Positions 23,501 through 27,519 of a DNA stretch of 27,519 nucleotides are shown piece by piece; position 1 is the stretch's first letter; each line of letters opens with the position of its first letter. The stretch is from Anammoximicrobium sp964409865 (GTDB taxonomy: Bacteria > Planctomycetota > Planctomycetia > Pirellulales > Pirellulaceae). The notes under the pieces were generated by a model, which was not told the DNA's origin, did no database searches, and saw only the letters and a list, made by a program, of their open reading frames with translations. A program made the translations under genes and the position numbers. The stretch is from contig CAYPGE010000065.1 in assembly GCA_964409865.1 (NCBI GenBank), positions 1 to 27,519 of the forward strand. Reading direction: 5' to 3'.

Positions 23501-23828
23501 CCACGCGAACACGGAATACGACTCGCAGCTCGTCGGCCGCCTGGACGACATGGGCATCTGGCGCAACAGACCGTTGTCGCCCACCGACGTGGCCATCCTG
23601 AACGGCCTGGGACGCTTGCAGGGCAGCAACCTCTCGTGGCTGGACGCAGCGGCAGCGCTGTGGGCGGGCAGCGTGGGCAGCCAAGCCACGATTGACGGAG
23701 TCCGCTGGGAAAAGGCAACCGGACTGCGCGGCAAGCCCGGCGACCGCGGCGGTTCGAAAGCCACTCGCGACGGTTTTATCATCCTAAATGAATCCGGCGG
23801 CGGACTCCGCATGGCGGGCTCGCCGTAG
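20505..23828 (+). CDS. Large exported glycoside hydrolase-like protein with C-terminal LamG domain
   Basis: A 1107-residue protein beginning at ATG 20505 with a signal peptide (MLQKPCVLFLAAAILAGGCL); the ribosome binding site is weak (GGGGAAG). Residues about 40-165 resemble the small alpha/beta domain in front of GH20 and GH67 enzymes (FERWVAGELQRYIKQLSGAE, VGGADEAGTMYAAYELLERL). Residues about 180-560 form a TIM-barrel-like region starting KDRGMHCWHGIRWY and LKMNVFQFYWGMGG. A helical region follows to about 790. Residues 807-1040 form a LamG/concanavalin-type sandwich (ALIAHWTFDSASG, SMSFSAWVKSE, QWHHLAVTADG, GRLDDMGIWRNRPLS), which should bind glycans. I do not see the Asp-Glu pair of true GH20 hexosaminidases, so the exact activity is open; an alpha-glucuronidase-like or new family is possible. 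The stop codon TAG is part of REP-like element D. Confidence 0.78.
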   Translation: MLQKPCVLFLAAAILAGGCLTAALSAAERHLARGGQAEAAICVGQQAGEFERWVAGELQRYIKQLSGAELPVMTDDKLPIGKPLLVVGTPQTNPLVASAQKQGLVDFASLKPQGLILKSVELDGGPAVIVGGADEAGTMYAAYELLERLGIVFQLTNDIIPQLKPDLELPALDVRMEPVFKDRGMHCWHGIRWYMGLKELRQEIDQLAKLKMNVFQFYWGMGGPWAEFSYGGRAAEITGIHESGFVAWPGASGTADSVWIGRQCFPEDGYLGPPEFARVQTQEEAYRTAREFLREVIRYAHSRKVQVWLAMGEMPFVPPNLVPPSSKPGRSFYCGVALSPGDPAVLDIWEAAVASMIESYPEADRYWVVSGSELLGSTKPVHGMPADDPRIGALIADYTRLRPLLPEKSQAAASLGLADLDLADIAAADKLVRRIKARFPPAKLGLELIFRGGQLRALDAALPKDVALMNMVNFQGETAMSYFAGIPDRDLVVWPRITDDGCELNVQLNAMMYDHDEVIPGGVRHGLTGILGQLNKARGAEQSAGYIAEGAWNPAIRCQSFYDRYVRRVYGPQALDAILKAFLLLEENEQTLGWHGRRGLFSTWAASCRMGIGLRRVNYRQDKLQLDRQRVEQSIQAAEGERAFWDGRATHCRQALQLLQRARPEVWPGSRDELDYVIYKTENFITVFDLLAAVQESKAVFDRALLAVSDGDKTTATRLLDDTQTALDRANRLVREAAEQMIPYAHIPTERHILWIFNKAIPSHQAERAYLADVVAFHTGERLKYPSRLGSPVATPPALIAHWTFDSASGSQVPFTGQAGGSSVTFEGTLTGAGKIATDGGALIGAGAYLGAASPENDSGITLAGSAVGSDGRTVLGRQLDLGTAQSMSFSAWVKSERVDAYGTLFHGYAVAGHAGYAVQTWPATGQPRYHPGWSESPYYDDNGAGPPNLMDGQWHHLAVTADGAAVRFYVDGKTEPGWSRVQAAVSQGRYTGDRFIGHHANTEYDSQLVGRLDDMGIWRNRPLSPTDVAILNGLGRLQGSNLSWLDAAAALWAGSVGSQATIDGVRWEKATGLRGKPGDRGGSKATRDGFIILNESGGGLRMAGSP

Positions 23829-23848
23829 CATGGCTCTCCGAGCCGTGC
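23825..23848 (+). repeat. REP-like palindrome D (GTAG foot, TCC loop)
   Basis: GTAG (23825-23828) is followed by a 9-bp stem with arms GCATGGCTC (23828-23836) and GAGCCGTGC (23840-23848), one G-T pair, around loop TCC (23837-23839). It fills most of the 36-base gap between two convergent genes and may terminate both. Its TAG is also the stop codon of the upstream gene. Confidence 0.7.
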
Positions 23849-23864
23849 ACCGCCCACTTCCCCG

Positions 23865-26800
23865 TCACTGGCCCGTCACGATCAGGTCTCGGGCGAGCTT
23901 TGCCTTGGCGGCGATCTCGTTGACTTGGGCTTCCTCCGACAGGGCGAACAGCCAGAGATACGACCAGCCGTCGGCCGTCCAGCGCTGGCCCTTGGTCAAC
24001 GCGCGGTTCACTTCGCGCCGGGCGTCGGGATGAAACCCGCCGCTTTCGTTCATCCAGAACTGGATCTTCCACGAATCATCAGGACTCACCGCTCCGAACG
24101 CGCCGCCCGACTTGGCGTCGGTCCAGTATTCCATACGGCGATGGTAGTTAGGCACGTCGGGGCCGCCCTTGCGGTCGTCGCCCGGATCGCCGCCGATGGC
24201 GGGCCGGCAGAACACGAAGCAGTCGGACAGCTCCCACGGCCGGTCCTCCAGACTTTCGACCCACAGCGGCCGGACCAGGATCACCGGCCGGTCGGGGAAG
24301 AACACGGCCCGCACCCGAGCCCGGAACCTGGCGGGGCCGGTCGGTTGCCCGTCTCCCAGGCAAGCGACCGTGGCTTCCAGCATGACGACGCCGTCGGGAG
24401 TCTCGCTGACTTGCCGTTCCTCCACCGTGTCGGACGCGACCCAATAGTCCCGTCCCTCGACGATTTGATGCGTGGCAAAGTCCACATGCCCCAGCGGCAA
24501 GCTGCCGTTGGCGCCTTGGGCGACTACGGTGTCCAACAAGTGTCCTGCTTCCCCTTGGGCACGCACCTTGAGAGTGCGACTGTCGTACTCCAGACGCGTG
24601 TCAGGTCTGAGCTTCCACGCCGTCGCCCCCAGCGGCATCGTCTGGCCGGGGGCAAGCGTCGGGAGCCAGACTGGCGAAACACTTTGGCCGTCGCGGATGA
24701 CAGGGATGTCTTGCACGGTTTGCGTGCCCGCGTTGATGACGGCAGGCGCTCCCGTCCGTCCCGGCGGCGCGATCCGGGTAACCGTGCCGTCCCATTCTTC
24801 CAGCAGCACGTACACGGCTTGGCTCCAGTCGCAGTCTTTCGGGACCAGAGTCTGTCCCGCGGGCACGGTCACCGTGCTGGTGCTCAGCCGTCCCCCGATG
24901 AGCGCCGTCAGCTTGCCCGTTGCCGGCCACGGGGTGTCGTTGCGGAGTTGCAGCTTGCCCTCCTGCCAGGACATCACCAGGTCGCCGGAGATACTCGCGG
25001 CTTTGTGCCGCTGGTGGGCGCCGGCGTTGACTCGTGTTGCCATTTCGACAAGCTCAGTGTAAGGTTTGTCGTTCACATCGACCAAACCGTAGTTGCTGTC
25101 CTCGGGAAACGTGCTCGAGATGCCCTGCGCCGGCTCGTCCACCCACATGAAATAGTGGTAGCCGACGATGAACGGCAGGTCGATCATCGCCTGGGCAAAG
25201 ATCTCGTAGCAGCGAGCTTTCTGCGCCTGGGTGTCGACGCGCAGGCCGGCGCCGTGCTTGCAGGGCAAGCCGCTGTCCAGTGCCGGGAAACTCCACTCGG
25301 TGATCGCAAACGGCTTCTGGACTTTGGCGTAGTAGTCGCGGAACTGGCGCTGCACGTCCAGCAGTTGCCCGCGGTCGAGGTCGATGCGCGGATAGGTGTT
25401 GATGGTGAACACGTCGGTGTACCGCCCGGCAACCTCCAGGACCGCATCGGGCGTGCGGCCCGCGAATCGAGCGCCCAGGGTGAGACGCTGCGGGTCGGCG
25501 GCTCGCAGCGCCTCGTAGCACGTCTGGAAGTACCGCTGGGCGATCATCGCCAGGAACGCGTCGCGCACCTTGCTCAGTTCGTCACTTGCCTCCGGAACGG
25601 CCGTCGCCTTCAGGAAGGCGGTCGCATTGGCGTAGCTGGTTTTCAAGGCGCGGTTCACACCGGCCACGTCGCCGTAGCGCGTCAGCAGCCACGACCAGAA
25701 CGCCTGCTTGCCGGTGTGGTCCGCGTCGCGCAGGAAGAGTTCATCGACCAGGCAGCCCTTCTTCCCGTACCACTCCAATTCGTTGTCGTAGAAGATGCCC
25801 AGGCACCACGGATCGCCGCGGCTGTCTTTGGCGATCCGGCGGGCGACCAGGCGGCAGTGCCGTTCCCACTCGGGGCTGAACACATTCGGGAAACCCGTCC
25901 AGTGGATCGGCTCGCAGATCCAGTCGCGTTTGGCAAAGCTGGAGCCGAAGGTGGCGAACAGGATGTGAGCCAGTCCCCGATGGCGCGTCGCCGGATGGTG
26001 CCCGGCAGCCAGGGTGTTGAAATTCCACTGCTTGAGGCGGCCGGTGGCCGATTCCGCCCAGGCTTCGGGACTGCCGAACCGTGCCTGCACGTTGCGGTTG
26101 TAAGGCGCATAGCCCAAGGCCTCGCACCAGTGCGCGTTGTAGTTGCAATGGTCCGTCCCCACGTCGAAAAACGCGCGCCCTTCGGGATCGACCAGCCACC
26201 AGCGGCCGGCGGCGTCCTGATGGGTGGCGAAGAATCCCGTGCCCTCGGTCAGTTTCTCCGCGCCGGTCGAGACCCAGGCAGGGAACTGCGGCCGCGGCGC
26301 GACCGGTTCCGGCGTCGTCTGAGTAACGGTCGCCCGCGCGTTGTCGAAGCGGACCTTCATGCCACTGGCCTCGAGGGCCGGCCGCCCCGCACGCACCGCC
26401 GGCGTGTCGCCGGCAAGCTTCCAGGCAAACCGCGCCACGGTCTGCTGGCCGTCCAGCACTCGTGCGGAGATGCGTCCCGCGTCGAGCGTTACTTCGAGAG
26501 TGTACGTCCGCCGCGGTTGCCACTCGTAGCGACTGCCGCTGCTTTCCAGCGACTGCAGCCGCGAGCCATCCAAGCCCGTGGCCAGCCATTGACCGTCCCA
26601 CATCTCCTGGAATTCGAGGAAGTGCCGGAAGTCCTCTTTCGCCGGCGCCCGGACGAGATTGACTTGCCAGAAATTGCGCTCGTCGCTCATGATCCCGATC
26701 CCGGCCGTGGCCCAATCCCGATCGCCGGCGACGATCGAATCCACGGTCAATTCGCAGGAAAACGTGACTTCCGACGCGTAAGGCACCTCGCGCCACAGCA

Positions 26801-27008
26801 TTCCGCCGCCATCGGCCTCCACCGCGCCGTTGCGCACGTTCATGCCAACCGCGACTGCCTCCCAGTGCGGCCAGCCTTCCGCGCCGTCTTGATAGCCAGA
26901 GAAATCGTCGGAAAACGTCTGCGCCCCACAGGGACTCGCCACGCCGCTCAGCAACGCGAGCCAGGTGGCAACGCCGAACGGTTGTAGAGCAGCAAGAAAT
27001 CGAGCCAT
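23865..27008 (-). CDS. Large exported clan-A glycoside hydrolase, GH50 agarase-like
   Basis: A 1047-residue protein; the ATG at 27008 follows AAAGGAGAA and opens a signal peptide (MARFLAALQPFGVATWLALL). Residues about 32-230 form a concanavalin-like sandwich (FSDDFSGYQDGAEGWPHWEA at the start), probably glycan-binding. The catalytic TIM barrel spans about 255-660. GRWWLVDPEGRAFFDVGTDH is the typical opening of GH50/GH86-like agarases, LGIFYDNELEW supplies the likely acid/base Glu410, and FAITEWSFPALDSGLP the likely nucleophile Glu571. The last 350 residues are beta-rich. Agarases of this group cut beta-linked galactan or agar, but many planctomycete relatives are uncharacterised, so only retaining clan-A beta-glycosidase is safe. 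It converges with the LamG enzyme gene, and the regulator tail follows upstream on the same strand. Confidence 0.85.
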   Translation of the reverse strand: MARFLAALQPFGVATWLALLSGVASPCGAQTFSDDFSGYQDGAEGWPHWEAVAVGMNVRNGAVEADGGGMLWREVPYASEVTFSCELTVDSIVAGDRDWATAGIGIMSDERNFWQVNLVRAPAKEDFRHFLEFQEMWDGQWLATGLDGSRLQSLESSGSRYEWQPRRTYTLEVTLDAGRISARVLDGQQTVARFAWKLAGDTPAVRAGRPALEASGMKVRFDNARATVTQTTPEPVAPRPQFPAWVSTGAEKLTEGTGFFATHQDAAGRWWLVDPEGRAFFDVGTDHCNYNAHWCEALGYAPYNRNVQARFGSPEAWAESATGRLKQWNFNTLAAGHHPATRHRGLAHILFATFGSSFAKRDWICEPIHWTGFPNVFSPEWERHCRLVARRIAKDSRGDPWCLGIFYDNELEWYGKKGCLVDELFLRDADHTGKQAFWSWLLTRYGDVAGVNRALKTSYANATAFLKATAVPEASDELSKVRDAFLAMIAQRYFQTCYEALRAADPQRLTLGARFAGRTPDAVLEVAGRYTDVFTINTYPRIDLDRGQLLDVQRQFRDYYAKVQKPFAITEWSFPALDSGLPCKHGAGLRVDTQAQKARCYEIFAQAMIDLPFIVGYHYFMWVDEPAQGISSTFPEDSNYGLVDVNDKPYTELVEMATRVNAGAHQRHKAASISGDLVMSWQEGKLQLRNDTPWPATGKLTALIGGRLSTSTVTVPAGQTLVPKDCDWSQAVYVLLEEWDGTVTRIAPPGRTGAPAVINAGTQTVQDIPVIRDGQSVSPVWLPTLAPGQTMPLGATAWKLRPDTRLEYDSRTLKVRAQGEAGHLLDTVVAQGANGSLPLGHVDFATHQIVEGRDYWVASDTVEERQVSETPDGVVMLEATVACLGDGQPTGPARFRARVRAVFFPDRPVILVRPLWVESLEDRPWELSDCFVFCRPAIGGDPGDDRKGGPDVPNYHRRMEYWTDAKSGGAFGAVSPDDSWKIQFWMNESGGFHPDARREVNRALTKGQRWTADGWSYLWLFALSEEAQVNEIAAKAKLARDLIVTGQ

Positions 27009-27303
27009 TGGATTCTCCTTTTGTCCCGTGGTTTGAGCCTGAAGGCGATTCGGCGCCCGGCAGGGACCATTGTAACATCGCGTCCCGAGCCGTTGGGGCC
27101 GCGAGTTGGTTGTTCGCCGTTGACGTTCGGACCTCAACTGCCGGTGCTGCGCTCCTGCACCCTCTTTCGCCTGCCGTGCGGGGCCTATCAGCAGCAAGAA
27201 TGGGTCACGGCGCCGAGGCAGTACAAGTCCGGCTGCATCAGCAGGCAGTTCATCGGCCCATGGTGGTCCAGCATGTTGGGGTTGGGCTACATTAGCAGTC
27301 GAT

Positions 27304-27519
27304 CTATTCTCTATCAGGCCGCTGGATCCTCAAGACCTTCATCCGGTATCGCAGGGTGCTGGGCTTCAGTCCCAGACGCTCGGCGGCATTGCCGGCCCCC
27401 TTGATTCTCCACCGGCTTGCTTCGAGCGCGGCAAGAATGCGCGTACGATCGATTTCTTCGCGGGCCGTTGCAGGAGCCGACGAGGAGCGCAGGAGCGGTT
27501 TCAGCGGCTCCGGCAAGCT
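27304..27519 (-). CDS. C-terminal Fis-type HTH of a transcriptional regulator (partial)
   Basis: The frame is open to the window edge and ends at 27304. The visible 71 residues contain a Fis-family helix-turn-helix: RTRILAALEASRWRIKGAGN followed by AAERLGLKPSTLRYRMK. This tail is typical of sigma-54-dependent activators of the FhlA/NtrC group, in which it follows an AAA+ domain. That domain would lie outside the window, so the class is inferred from the tail only. It is on the same strand as, and 295 bases upstream of, the GH50-like gene, and could control it, but most such regulators act elsewhere. In the 295-base gap 27009-27303 I see only a 28-codon frame of doubtful reality. Confidence 0.85.
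   Translation of the reverse strand, partial: SLPEPLKPLLRSSSAPATAREEIDRTRILAALEASRWRIKGAGNAAERLGLKPSTLRYRMKVLRIQRPDRE

Noticed and set aside
23925..26987. 1020-codon plus-strand open frame opposite the GH50-like gene
   Set aside because: It is the antisense of a gene with clear motifs; long antisense frames are expected at this GC content, and its translation shows no domain or signal peptide.
27188..27274. 28-codon Cys- and Met-rich minus-strand frame (MLDHHGPMNCLLMQPDLYC...)
   Set aside because: The composition is intriguing, but there is no ribosome binding site and no homologue I recognise; too short to support.

Overview
The window looks like chromosomal DNA of a high-GC planctomycete, probably of the Pirellulales type. 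Indicators are a soluble Hanks-type kinase with a planctomycete-style N-terminal extension, a DUF3500 protein, many individually exported carbohydrate enzymes, a Tat-exported Gfo/Idh/MocA oxidoreductase, short heptanucleotide arrays and GTAG-footed palindromic repeats. This assignment rests on protein style and was not checked against any database.

Layout. 1-880: the C-terminal end of a matrixin-like zinc-metalloprotease domain, whose reading frame carries two different 7-bp tandem arrays, followed by a truncated asnS fragment on the other strand. 1058-5122: an exported DUF3500 protein, a membrane-anchored planctomycete protein of unknown function and a Ser/Thr kinase. 5123-7222: a GC-rich hairpin, a likely frameshifted pseudogene and an AAA-ATPase-like/PD-(D/E)XK protein. 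7479-16981: a carbohydrate-oriented block on both strands (sialidase-like BNR protein, 950-aa putative polysaccharide lyase, Gfo/Idh/MocA oxidoreductase, exported carbon-nitrogen hydrolase, PL11-type rhamnogalacturonan lyase). 17170-20216: a SOUL heme-binding protein, an ECF sigma factor, a B12-binding protein with the CarH-type W-x9-EH photoreceptor motif, and a fasciclin protein on the opposite strand. 20505-27008: two large convergent exported glycan enzymes (GH20/GH67-like with a LamG domain, and a GH50-like clan-A glycosidase). 27304-end: the Fis-type HTH tail of a regulator that runs out of the window.

How it fits together. The carbohydrate enzymes have their own signal peptides, are scattered on both strands and lack SusC/SusD partners, as is usual for planctomycete glycan degradation. 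PL11 points to rhamnogalacturonan-type polymers and the sialidase-like and clan-A enzymes to complex anionic or algal glycans. The most system-like part is 17170-20216. There an ECF sigma factor is coupled (3-bp gap) to a CarH-like cobalamin sensor with no DNA-binding domain, behind a promoter embedded in a dyad and a leader hairpin that looks like an attenuator. SOUL and fasciclin proteins flank it, which suggests a light or photooxidative-stress switch that works on a sigma factor rather than on an operator.

A second notable layer is repetitive DNA: four hairpins sharing a GTAG foot and a TCC loop but with different, covarying stems, and two heptanucleotide arrays kept open in the metalloprotease frame. 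All family names come from reading motifs; no search was run.
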